Under the pieces are notes generated by a model. The model saw only the letters and a program-made list of their open reading frames with translations. It searched no databases and was not told the DNA's origin. Shown piece by piece: positions 50,201-61,619 of a DNA stretch of 64,000 bases. How positions within the stretch are numbered: position 1 is the stretch's first letter; each line of letters opens with the position of its first letter. The position numbers and the translations under genes were made by a program. The DNA comes from Gnetum montanum (Eukaryota > Streptophyta > Gnetopsida > Gnetales > Gnetaceae), in NCBI GenBank assembly GCA_015680685.1, contig MNCI01022538.1:102310-166309 (forward strand). Reading direction: 5' to 3'.

Positions 50201-50392
50201 GTTTCGTTTTTTTAGGTACCTTGCGATATTCTTAGCAAACACATGTAATTGGCAGTGTAGTCACAATCTCACAATCTTACATAGTCTAGCAAAGCACAGC
50301 AAAGCACAACACCACTAGCCCAATGGAGATCATAGTCCCAACTATTCTCTCCACCACGTTGCAATCATCCCACATTCTATGCTAACCCTAAA

Positions 50393-50402
50393 CCTATAAA
50401 TA
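50393..50402 (+). promoter_or_regulatory. TATA box, copy 5 LTR
   Basis: CCTATAAATA in AAACCTATAAATAGTTGC. Confidence 0.65.
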
Positions 50403-51126
50403 GTTGCACCCTCAACATTTTTAGGGTTGGCAAAATTTAGGTTGGAAAATTGGCAAATCATAGACTTAGCAAACCTAAGGAGCACTTGGAAAAGGATCAA
50501 AGGCATATTGGCAAAGTTGTTGACCACTGCTGACCATTGCAATTCACTAAAACACCACAACCAATGGTACACCATAGTGGCCAACCTGGTAGATGTAGAC
50601 ACTTCAACAGAACACCAATCTTCATAGCCAAACACCCCCGAGATTGTGACTACACTATCCACTACACCTATTATACATCACGTACCTTCTAACCCTTTTT
50701 GGTGTTAACTATGCTCAACCCCATTTGGGATGATGTTCTGCTTCTCTATTTATTTTTCTTTGCATGTTTCACACTTTGCTTATATTTTTTGTTTTTTTAC
50801 CACATAGCTGCATCTAAAACTATGCTTAGGCATTGGTCTACATGTGTAGACACCATCCACTTTGCCAAAACTCTTGACTATGCTTGACCCCACTAACACC
50901 ATCAACACCATTGACATTTCTTGAACACTTAGCACCATTTCACATCAACACTACAACTAACCACGCTACACCCCCATTGCATCCAATAAGTCCCTATTTG
51001 ATTAGCAAAACCATTTAGGAAATCCCATCTCTAGCTCCAACAAGCCCTCGCACAGATTTAGGGTTAGGTTGTTTGCTCGTGGATCTCAATGTTCCAGCCA
51101 TTAACATTTTTGATCACCACAGTTTC

Positions 51127-51145
51127 TGGTGCTAGAAGGAGGGCC
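51127..51145 (+). promoter_or_regulatory. Primer-binding site, copy 5
   Basis: TGGTGCTAGAAGGAGGGCC, identical to copy 1. Confidence 0.7.
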
Positions 51146-51559
51146 CAAACTATTTTATTTTTTAAACTCCATTGTGGTTATCTCACATGCTTTCTGCATC
51201 ACTATTGCTAACTTCAGGCCAGCATAGATCATAACACCCCTATGGACCTATTTCATGCATAGTAGTAGTTGGATCTTAGGCCAGCATAGGTGTTGTCTAC
51301 TAACTAGTTGGTGTAGATTGGATCTTGTTGTCGATTCCCTCGAAACCTCATGTAGCAACCCAAACCACACATATCCACTATCGACCAAATTCCTAATGCT
51401 TCTGGTTGAAGCATAATCAGGTCTAGCGTAGAGAGCATAGTCAACTCTAGTGTAGAGAGTGTAGTCAGTGGTGTTAGTAGTATTTCATGATCAACAACTC
51501 TTATAGTCCCCTCTTGTAACTTAATATGTGTCCATGAACCCAAAAAAACCTTCAACGTT

Positions 51560-54500
51560 AATCCCAAGCACACTTATTGTCTTGACCATCCAACAAGAGA
51601 CCAAGATTGATAACCCTAGGAATCCTATAATGGTGGAGCCAAGGCAATCCCTTAAGCTACGTGGTCAAGACCCAGAGTACACTGCACGAAGTAACGAATA
51701 ATACAACTTTATATCCACAAAGATTCAAGTAGGGCTATTTGTAGACTATTTGGACATGGAAGTGAAAAAAAGCTACAAGCTTATCCATTGAAATAGATGG
51801 AAGTATATTCGCTCCTCACTTGATATTATCCTACTCATAGAGCCCTACCATTAGAAGTTATCCCTACTCATCCAAGTAGGTGAGTGTGACATAGGAAAAA
51901 ACTATGATGAGCTCCTACAAGAAGAGGAGGATGAATTCAAAGCTTACTCCAAGCATGGGGGCTCTTTCCACACTATCTTCCAATGAGCGACCCCTGGTTT
52001 GGCTCTACCATAGTCTTGTACACTCATTCTCCTTGAGGCTGTCATAGCACTAGTGTCACCTTCCAAGTTAACACATATGATAGCGATGCATCAAACATAA
52101 TTTACACATTAAGATGTGGTATCTCCCTTTAGCTTGGCATCATTGCCACCTATTCAACCATCACTACCCATAGCAACTACATCAGCTCAACCACACTTCC
52201 ACATAGGGCCCATCTCTAGGCCCCAAGCAACTTAGGCATCCTACGTCTCACCTGTTTCATCAGTGCCCCTAGCACCAACCCAATCCATGTATGCATTACC
52301 TACCTTGATCGCTATCCCTATAGCATGGCCCACATATCAAGCACATTCTACAATTCTGCAACCCATAACTAGGCCATGGATGACATAGTTAGTCCAACAA
52401 CAAATCACACAACCAGCATAGCTAGCTAGAACATCTTAAAACTTAGTCCAGGCATTCCAAATGATCCAAAGCTAGATAGAAGAGGTGAAGTAGCTCAAAG
52501 CTGCCTCTTCTAAAGCTATCAAAGTGGTAGACTTCTACTAGGATGAACCCTATAAGTCCTATGGTCCCATCACTAACTCTTCTGACTAGAGTCCCACTAC
52601 CCCAGTTCACCAAATACAATGGTGAGGAGGACCCCAATACACATCTACTCACATTTAGGTCAAAGTGCCTACTATTGCAAGCATGACCACATGCCATCAT
52701 ATATGTGTTTGCCATGTCATTCACTTGCAAAGCATTAGATAGGTATTGTTCCTTGCCTACAAGCTCTATCTCCTCTTTGGAGGATCTTCTAAGTTAATTT
52801 GTAACATGCTTCAAATACAACTTGAAGCCAGAGACAAATTTGGACCAACTGATGCAAATCAAGTAAGGCCCCTAGAGCCCATGCAAAAATTCATTCAATG
52901 CTGGAGTGCTTCATTAAACAAAATATGAGAGCTGATAGCTAAAACACACCTCCTAGTCATATTTAAGGGTGTAGTCAATGACTTCATAAAGTTAAAAATA
53001 TATGACTTGGGCCTACAGTCTCTAAGCCAAGCTTTTTCTCAAACCAAGAGCATACAAGATGCAGCAAAATCTAGTAAGGACTGCACCTATGTGGCCTACA
53101 AAAACTAGCATGCAAAGAGGGACAAGGATAAGGGAAAGCAGAATGCAATAGTGGTGACTATGGCCAAAGAGGCCAAAGTAACCAACCCAAGGTCAACAAC
53201 TAGGCAGCCTAGAGCCCCAGCTAACAACAAAGCCACTAGCCCTAGCACTACAACAACTAGCTATCCCACGTCCTTGATGACCATAGCATAAGCTATTCCA
53301 AGGCCTAACTTTAAATGCAAGGATCGCTCTAAGTACACCCCATTGCTATTAAAACCTTCAAAGCTATTGGACTAGCTGCTGAAAGCTAGATGCATCTAAT
53401 ACAAGAAAATGTCTAAGGATGCTTGCAAAATACACAATAGGTATTGTGAGCTACTAAGGAATCCTACATTGGCAGCACCAAACAAGCCCCCAGTCCTAAG
53501 GCATTTTATGCTAGACTAATTTTGCCACTACCACTAGTTTCCTGGCCATAATACTAATTTTTGCATAGCCTTGCAAGATGACCCACAAAGGATGATTGAC
53601 AGAGGTAAGCTAGTACTTGACATTGCTAACTTGGTTAGGCCTCAAAACCAATCAATGATGGTGTAAGATGACCCTCTAAATGTAGACGACACTAGCTATG
53701 TCATAAATGCTATTAGCATGGATGACAAGCTAGAACTAGTGCAGTAGCCATTCATGGTCTATGTGCCCTTTGGTAGAGCAAGGGTCCCCTCAACCCCTAT
53801 GGGTACGAGGCCCCCTTTCATCATTAGAGTGCCACCTCAAGCATCCAAAATACCCTTCATGGTTAGGGTCCCATAGCATGTTGCAACAACAACTGTTCAG
53901 CCACCCTTTGTCTTTAGGGTGTCATAGCATGCTAGCCCCTCACCTATCCAAAACCCAATTATGGCCAATGCATCAGTTCCTTCCTTTCCAAGGGGTAACC
54001 CCTTAGGCAACACTGGCAAGCCCTCAAGGTGGCAACACAGGAGACCTAATGAGCATCTCATAGATAAGATGGTTAGGCAATGTTAAGACCACAGAGTGCT
54101 AGGTTCACCAAAGCTAATTCCCATATTTGCGGTCCCCAAGGCCAAGGCAACTAAACAAGCCACAATGGGTAAATTGTCAGGGAGCACTGAGGCCTCTGAG
54201 TAGGCCAACCAACCAAATTCCAAGTCGCCTCCATGAGAGATTTGTCTCTTAGGCCATATGGAAGAAGTCAAAGCCAAAAAAACTATAACTAATGAAAAAG
54301 ACTTCGTAGATGCATTAGCTAAAGTTAAATAAACATTGAAGTAGAAGAACACAACATTGAGCCTGTATAACATGGTCATGACCTCATCTGCCCACTGTGA
54401 ATCATTGGTGCAGATGTTAACCTCCATTCCTTTCATAGAGGAAATCCCTATAGATGAGAACTTCATCCATGTAGTAATGTTGCCTCCTGCACCCTAGGAA

Positions 54501-55230
54501 TCGAGTTCCACATCCCTAGCATTTTGCAATGAAGCAATTAAGGTCAATCCCAAGAAGGGTAAAGTCATAACAACCCCCATGTTCATCACCATACGTGTCG
54601 AATAATGCAAAATTTGCAAATTGCATGTTGATGATGGAGTAGTAACAAATGTAATTTCATACATCATTGTGAACAAATTGGGCCTTGTAGATCATATTAG
54701 ACCAAAAAAAACCACGTGTTTGAAATCCTTCAAAGGATCATACACCATCATCAGGGGCACTGTCACCATAGCCTTTGTAGTAGGGGAGCAAGTCCCCATC
54801 ACTGCTGAATTCATTGTTGTAGAGGAGATGTCAAGATTTAACTTAATTTTTGGTAGACCTTAGCTAGCCCAATTACAAGTTGTCTCCTCTCCAATTAATC
54901 AAGAAATCAACCTCTCATACAAAGGTGGTGAAGCTATCATCCATGGTGATAATGATACCCCTTTGGCCATCAACAACATACATATGGAGTAAGGGTCAAA
55001 AGTTGAATTTCTTGATGATGTGCCTATGGCAAATGATGAGATGCATGAGATGGATAGACCCAAAAAGATAAAAGCCGATGATCTACTGAAAGATGTCCTT
55101 TGGGCAGAATTTCCCTTTGACATAGCAAGCGAGGGTCAAGGAGACTACTAGATAGTGCAATCTAGGCCCTATGTGCCTCCTAACTCACATTGGGTTAGGA
55201 AGCAACTGCATAACTAAGATATCCCCTTAA
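51560..55230 (+). pseudogene. Tat-like gag-pro, copy 5
   Basis: The best-preserved gag-pro here. The N-terminal block reads PRQSLKLRGQDPEYTARSNE (from about 51,641) and FISTKIQVG. A Pro/Thr/Gln-rich linker spans 52,080-52,440. The capsid-like part has LPQFTKYNGEEDPNTHLLTF (about 52,595) and KALDRY...SSISSLEDLL. A basic stretch follows at 53,100-53,300, then an unusual zinc finger FCHYHxFPGHNTNFC (about 53,518-53,565; C-x2-H-x4-H-x4-C, the Tat type). The protease has HVDDGVVTNV at 54,624-54,653 and FNLIFGRP at 54,837. A conserved tail (GSKVEFLDDVP, DVLWAEFPFDIASEGQGDY) leads to about 55,230. Two frame changes and more than 25 stops break it. Tail and motifs match copies 1 and 3. Confidence 0.88.
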
Positions 55231-55539
55231 TCCAAAACACACTAGGCACCCACCCGCTATTCACTTCCGCATGCCCTATATTCTACTTGTTGCTCATGTC
55301 ACATTTTTTTTGCTTAGATTAGCATTATTTTCTTCTTATTTTTACCTATGTTATTACACATTAGTTTGCTTTGTTTACACATTTGTTCGCTTTGTTTATG
55401 CATTGATCTACTTTATTTATGCATTCACTCATTTAGTTTACCCTTTTGCAGTTATTAGAATAATGCATGAAAAATATCAAATTGCATAAAAATCATAAAT
55501 GCAAAAATCACCAAAAAAAGAAAGATAGCATCATTAGCA

Positions 55540-55660
55540 GCCTAGAATGGCCCTAAACTAGCAATCCATGGCTCGAAATGGCCTTAAAAACTAGGATTGG
55601 CCCTCTCACTATTGCCTTAAATTAATGTGGGGCCTATCAACGCTTTAAACTAAAAACACA
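55540..55660 (-). repeat. Tandem array between convergent genes, copy 5
   Basis: Read on minus, AGTTTAAAGC, ATTTAAGGC, AGTTTTTAAGGCC and AGTTTAGGGCC recur every 28-33 bp (plus-strand anchors 55,551, 55,581, 55,614 and 55,642). It is the counterpart of the arrays in copies 1 and 3. Confidence 0.65.
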
Positions 55661-55924
55661 ATCGCTATGGCCTGCAATGACCTAGCATCGTTATTGTTGC
55701 ATAATTTTAAGCTAGCGCATTAATTCATCACGTAGGCATGTTAGCATGGGTTGCATTATAAACATAGCAAATGCAATAAAATCATCATATAGGGATAAAG
55801 TTTACACATTACATTTAGCAAATAATCTATAGCAAATGTCATATGAATATTAATACATAGCATGAATAACATCATATCGCAAAAACATAGCTCAAAGCCC
55901 AATGGGAAGTACATCTGTTCATGC

Positions 55925-58900
55925 TCAACTAGTAATGCTAAGTGGGGCTGGAGGTTCTACTTCCTCCACTAGGTCATTGGGGCTTACAACATCACCTAGT
56001 ACCTACCACATTCATTGACAAATATGCATGATTAGTAAGCATGCATGCATTATGTGAGCTAACTCAAAACATAAAAAGCATAAAAAACTAACTAACCTAG
56101 GAGGGTCCCGCACTAGTAACTTTTGGCGATAACTTTCCAAGGCCAGTCTCTAAGTGTCAAAGGATCTCAACTTCAAAAAGTTGGATCCAGTCCTCTTGGC
56201 CAAAGTTAATACATACAAGGGTCTTACCTTTGTCCATGGCAGTCCATGCGGATCACTTCATAGAAAAAGTAGCAGAAGAGGCCTCTTCAAAAGGGGTGAT
56301 GATCTATCTCATAGGAGAGTCACTCATGACTATACTTTACATGAACAAGTCATATGCCTTCTTCCTACTAGTCACCTCAAGAAACATCTGGATGTGGCAG
56401 TGTTTGGTAGACACCTCATTGTACCATTGTAGGTATGCATCATGCTCTCACTTGTACTAATGCTTGTGATTCTTCTACATCTGTCTCCACTAATAGAGCT
56501 TAGTGCTAGAATTCTTCCAATCCCGATTCTTCTAGGTGAGCAAATTCATTTGGAGCTACTACTCTACCAACTCCCACATGGCCTCATTCTTACCTCTAAG
56601 AGCTATCTAATACCTAGCATACTTGATCTCATAGGTACGCCAAGTGCCATCACCCTACAACCTAGCCACTATGAAGTCATATCTGTATTGAAGATCCTTG
56701 ATCTTCTCATCCTAGCTAGTTAGCCTCTACTGCAATTTGTGCACACATTTCCATAAATGCTCATTCGAGCACCTGTAGACCCACAACACCTTTTCATAGG
56801 AAAGCATGCACTTGTTTGATGTCTCATACATGTGACAAGGCACCTGATTAACTTTGGGAAGAAGGTTGGATAAGGCATCCACCTTGGCCAACTTTCTCAG
56901 ATCCCACTACATCTTAGGACCTATAGGCATATAACAATCGATCAATCTTAGCTGAAAACTAAGCATTTAAGCAATAAACAGGATAGCATAAAGCAAAATA
57001 ACATTGCACACATACCGAGCTCTAGGTCTTCTTGTCACAAGTGGTCCACCATGTTCTTAACAACACCTTCCATGAAGGCGACTTTATCTAGCATCTCTAC
57101 CCATGGCTCCATGTAGTAGGTAGATGTGGGACTGCTAATAGAAACATCTAATGCTATAATACAATGATGTGATTAACACATAGCCTAACAACTAAAGATA
57201 CTAGAGCAAACATGGGAAGACAGATGAAAATACAAGTTGATTACCTAGCAAGCCCTCAAGCATGAGTGCAGGGGGCTCACCTAGCTATGCACCATCAAAC
57301 AAAGTGTCAAAATCACCCTCATCAGGGTGGAGAAACCCCTCTTCTTCCAACTACTAGAGGGTCTTTGTAGCCTTGTGAAGCTCATCTCCATGAGCCACCT
57401 CATCCTCAACTTGAGGAGATGCTTCCTTTACTACCACCTCGGTCAATGCTCTTGTAGCCCTCTCTTCTTTTTCTATGATTAACACACATACACATATAGC
57501 ACATCATTAGCTAATTAATAGTATAGCACAAAATAAAAACATAAAAATAAAAATGTATACATAAATACAACTAATGCATCTAATAATCTATGCATACTAA
57601 CCTACAACATTTGCAAGCAAGCTTTGTAGCTTGATGCAGATCCTTTTGCTACTTGGCTTCTTGATCTCAAGGGCAACTTCTTCTTCAGGATGCAGCCTCT
57701 TGATCTTGGCCTTAGATGGCCCCACCATCTTTGCTATGTATCGATCCAACTTTCTTACATCCTTGGTACCAACTAGAGGGCCCTCACCCACACTATCGCA
57801 CAAATAATGTGAGTGCCCCACAAGACTCTTGGTCGCTACTAATAATGACTCATCAATCTCCTCTAGGGGGTCTTGCATGCATGTGGTCAAGAACATATGC
57901 TTAATCCATAGCCTAGATAGCTACTCATGGTCCTACACCATCCATCATCCATCATCTTACATAACCAAAAGCTCTGTGAACCTTTGCAGGTATCCTACAA
58001 AGAATGCAAAATGGAGGTGGAACCTCACCAGAAGGTTGAATCGAAGCCTAAAAATTTCTACATGTAGGCCAATGTCTATGTATGTAGCCTAGTTGAACCT
58101 CATGTCCTTTAGCAGTACCTCCTTCATCACCCATGCCTATTCCACCCCTAGGATTTTTTTTCCTTGGAAAAGTAGCTTTGGAAATGTATGAGCGCAAAAC
58201 AGAGGGTAAAGCTCCTGCACCTTAGACACTAGCACATTTTTTATCAATATGCCTTTGTGAGATTGAGTGGCCCCTAACTAGTCCTCAATCTCCTCTCTGT
58301 AGTCCACCTCCCTACTAGCTTTATCAAAAATCATTGGGCCATTAGTAGAGATTCCAAAGAGATCAATGAAGAAGGCCTTGCTAAGGTCTAGTGCTACCAT
58401 CACATCATGCGCCCAAGTGACAAACTACCTAATGTCACTACTAAATGAGTCGATGATGATGACCATTTTGACCACTAAGATACTCAAGCTAAGGGCTAAG
58501 AATAGGTCCATTAACCTAGCATGTGTAAGCTAAGTTGTCAGTGCATCGTGCTTTGTGGCATGGCCAGTGTTGTGCACCCTCTACACCACCATAATTCATG
58601 ATGAGGGTGGCTTCTGTGTGACCTATGGTGATCACTGTTACCTAGGCTAAGGTAACTGCTATTGCAATAGATAGCAAAACAACATTAGCATCATGCAAAT
58701 AAGGAAAATTGAAAAGCATACATGAGCAAGCACATGAGCCAAAACATAGATACATATGTGGTACAAACGGGATGTGAGATGAGGGTGGTGTTGCAAACAC
58801 CTCCTTGGTGTTAATCTCACCAGTAGCCCACTCCTCATCCAACCAGCCATGGGTCTTACATTGCTCATATGCCTTTGGGTATCGGGAGATGTAGAGCTCC

Positions 58901-59717
58901 AAGTCATGCCCCACCTACTCAATCACGGTTACCCAAAAATTTATGCCCAATGAGGAAACCTCCAAGGTAGTGTGGGTCAAGGCTAGAGTGTCCACTTCAT
59001 CATGCAGGCCCTCATCAACTTTGAACCTAGCACTAACCATGAGTCATTAGAAATTTAACATGGGCAAGTAGCACAAAACACTATGAGAGCCATAAAAGCA
59101 CTTACCCTCCAACGCAATAGACAGTTCTAGGTGGGTTCTAGAACAAGATATGCATCCACTGCACAATAAAAAGGATGTTGCTCTTGTTATAACAAGCAAA
59201 CCCTGTCATGCGCCATATCCTAGATAGCTACCAAGCACTCTTAGGACCTCTACTTGAACCACCTTTCCCATCAATGCTCATGGTGAGCTCATCTAAGATA
59301 AACTTTAGGATGCTCCAGTTAGCCCTAAATAATAATGTCTTAGTAATGGCACTAGCAACCTCCATTGCCAAGTGTGACCACATGATCACACTAAACTGCT
59401 ACAATAGGTATTCCAGGAACTCCCAAACTCCTGGCTAGAACCACATTACCTGATGGTCCACTCACATATCTGGCATAGGCATGTTAGGGACAGGTTCATT
59501 CATGCAACATAAGATGTCCACAAGCTCAACTACTATCAGAATGGGCTTCAACAGCACCCTATAGTCTTAAGCAATAGGCAAAGCACTAGTATACATGCAT
59601 AGAGGAAACATTTGATATGCACATTATAAATTATTAACATAAATTAGCATAAATGCAATTTTGGCAATACACCATAAAGCCCCACAAGTGTAGGATGTCG
59701 CTTAACTCGTTTGACAT
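55925..59717 (-). pseudogene. Spliced antisense gene with FCP1-like domain, copy 5
   Basis: Eight exons (minus): 59,717-59,671 (tentative, MSNELSDIL), 59,558-59,106, 59,032-58,765, 58,622-57,602, 57,472-57,245, 57,153-57,016, 56,920-56,097 and 56,002-55,925. Each intron starts GT and ends AG, is 73-142 bp long, and several have CTAAT-like branch sites. All exon phases agree, so one frame of about 1,000 codons runs to a TGA at 55,925. The first 240 codons resemble a plant FCP1/NLI-type HAD phosphatase: KPILIVVELVDILC, PGVWEFLEYLL, VIMWS, YNKSNILFIV, NPPRTVY and DLELYISRYP. The DxDx(T/V) and DD catalytic sites are not kept. The 340-codon exon (DLFGISTNGPMIFDKAS, ILIKNVLVSKVQELYP) is unfamiliar. 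The 3' exons are helical and match copy 1. Stops are mostly TAG, with no frameshift from 59,558 onward. Partner and role unknown. Confidence 0.7.
58765..59558 (-). pseudogene. FCP1/NLI-like HAD domain of the antisense gene
   Basis: Two exons (59,558-59,106 and 59,032-58,765) joined by a 73-bp intron (GTAAGT to GGTTAG). The order of motifs is that of plant FCP1-like phosphatases: nucleophile strand, RPG-xx-FL helix, WSS, xLSxIW, YNxSN-xLL, NPPxT, then a C-terminal LELYI helix. The nucleophile position reads Glu in VVELVD, and the usual IDDSPY reads IVQWMH, so it would be a pseudo-enzyme unless these are decay changes. Identification is by motif order read by eye. Confidence 0.55.
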
Positions 59718-61162
59718 GCTTGGCCCTCACTGGGGTATAGCACATTTTTACAAGCTTAGAACTAAATTTTGCAAGCTTAGCATAGTGCATAGTTGACAAA
59801 ATGTTTTCAAATCTAGACTGCCTCCCTTAGTGGAGAGTGTAGTCCCAAGAATGATAAAGTTTTTTTAACTCCAAGACTACCCCCCCCCCCCAACTACACT
59901 CTAGAGTGTAGAGAGCATAGTCTCGTGAAGAGCGTAGTCTCCACAAAGAAATAAAAATAAAAAAAGAGGAGGCAAACATGAGCCCTAATGCCAATGACAA
60001 CCCCAATCCCCTATAGCTACGTTGTGGAGCGCAATGACAACCACAACCCCTACGAGATGCTATCCCGATGCCACGAATGCCCCAAACACAAGCAACACTA
60101 AGGCCAGACCCGTCTTCAAGAGAATCTTGTGCATTCCACAGATGTGCTCGGAGTGGCCCTAAGCTCCATGGAAAAAATAAAAAAAACACAAGAATAAACC
60201 CTTGCCTCACTTCCAACCCCCACAATAGACCATCCCTAGTCACCACCAAAACCCTAGCATCCTTTATGACCATGCCACATGAAGCCCAATGGAAACCATG
60301 GCCCCTGTGACCACATCACAATGTGTAATATCCTACAGACCTAACCCCCCATGCTGCCAAAAAGACAAAAGAAAGAAGGACAAAATGAATAGCACATAGT
60401 GGTAGTTTTGGCTCCCTGGGGCTACACTATAATGCACAATGGCAGTCATGGCTGTCATGGTCACACCATGAGGCATGATGTGTAGGCCCTAACCCTATGC
60501 AAGGGCCTAGCCCCACAAGAAAATAGGTGCAAAAACAAAAAAAGTGGTGCAAATCATGGCTGCACTACAACACATGAAGGTAGCCATGGCCTCCACGACT
60601 ATTCCACAGTGCATAACGCACAAAGCCCCAAACCCTACACATGCCAAAACCTCACATGCATCCCAATCCATGTGCAGCCATGCCATGAAGCATAGTATGC
60701 AAAAAGCCTCCCACCCAACAAAATCCTCCTACCTAGTAACTCCCTACTACTGCACCCTCCCAACCATGATGCCACACTACCATAGATGACATGCAACCAC
60801 GATAGCCATTGCAATGACAAGTCACACAAGGTAACACCATTGGACTATGCTCCCTAAAGCCTCAAAATCCTCCAAAAAATTGCAAAAACAAATAGAAAAA
60901 CATAAATAAGGGAAGAGCATAGTCAATGTACCTAGCTAATGTTGGTAGCCTCCTCTCCTCCACGCACACTTACAGTAAGCAACTCAATTCCCTCTCTCCC
61001 TCAGCAACATTTTCCAGCCCTAGGTGAAGGAGTCCACTCCAACAGGTCATCTTTCCCCCAACTACGCTCTCCACTGGCAACAAAAGTAGAAGCAGTAGCA
61101 AGACTATGCTGTCAATGTCATACTGAAATGGAAAAAATGATAAGTAACCATGGTAAACCATT

Positions 61163-61172
61163 CCTATATAAC
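61163..61172 (+). promoter_or_regulatory. TATA-like box upstream of RT
   Basis: CCTATATAAC after a hairpin-rich stretch, oriented toward RT. Confidence 0.4.
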
Positions 61173-61174
61173 AC

Positions 61175-61176
<2 letters not shown>

Positions 61177-61239
<63 letters not shown>

Positions 61240-61240
61240 N
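61177..61240. other. 63-base poly-C followed by N
   Basis: A run of 63 C ends in an undetermined base. A shorter C12 run is at 59,880-59,891. It looks like a homopolymer the assembly could not cross cleanly. Confidence 0.8.
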
Positions 61241-61430
61241 AACCCAAGACTATGCTCCACACCAAAAAACCAGTAAAGAGTGTAGTTGGATGAGAGCGTA
61301 GTTGGGTGAGAGCATAGTCAACCATACTTAGCCTGAAATCATGATTTTTCACTATCCTGCAAATGCCCACGTCAATCCCACTCCCCAAGCATGGCCAACC
61401 CTCCTTGGAACAACATGTTCGATGCATCCC

Positions 61431-61619
61431 ACATTCCACAAAGACCTAAAAATGGCATGCATATGGCCTGCCAAGGCCTAAAACTAGCACAAATTGTTTA
61501 CCTTCTATAGCAACTTGAATGCATACTTAAGCAAATTTCATTGGATTGCTTTTCTTATTCATGCATATTAGCTTTGTTAAAATAGGTATCACTTGACATG
61601 TTTCTAATTTATTTTGCAA
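61431..61619 (+). other. Spacer before RT with array piece and acceptor-like end
   Basis: It contains two units like the 30-bp array (GACCTAAAAATGGC at 61,442 and GGCCTAAAACTAGC at 61,475). It ends in GTTTCTAATTTATTTTGCAAG, which resembles a plant branch site and 3' splice site just before the RT reading. Confidence 0.45.

Larger units (their letters stand above)
49447..51121 (+). mobile_element. 5' LTR of Tat-like copy 5
   Basis: It starts TGGACTATAGCATCCCAACT, like the LTR starts of copies 1 and 3, and ends ...CCACA shortly before the primer site. U3 is packed with hairpin repeats (49,470-50,200). TATA is at 50,393-50,402, about 735 bp before the primer site. Confidence 0.65.
59760..61430 (+). 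mobile_element. LTR-like promoter block between antisense gene and RT
   Basis: Short hairpin repeats of the copy 5 U3 type (GTGGAGAGTGTAGTCCC, GAGAGCATAGTCTCG, GAGAGCGTAGTC) flank a C-rich stretch (about 59,990-60,830) with no supportable gene. A TATA-like CCTATATAAC is at 61,163-61,172. It may be the 3' LTR of copy 5 or an internal promoter region. I do not see the LTR end that precedes the primer site at 51.1 kb repeated here. Confidence 0.5.

Noticed and set aside
55925-59717. TAG read as glutamine under a variant genetic code
   Set aside because: TGA and TAA also interrupt the frames, pol and gag have frameshifts, and intron and LTR features are those of ordinary plants. Methylation-driven decay explains the TAG excess.
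59827-60273. 148-codon minus-strand frame as an N-terminal exon of the antisense gene
   Set aside because: It runs through the hairpin repeats and the C12 tract, has odd composition and no motif. The antisense gene can start at 59,717 without it.
60939-61439. Open frames with long proline or glycine runs
   Set aside because: They are translations of the poly-C tract and its unresolved base.
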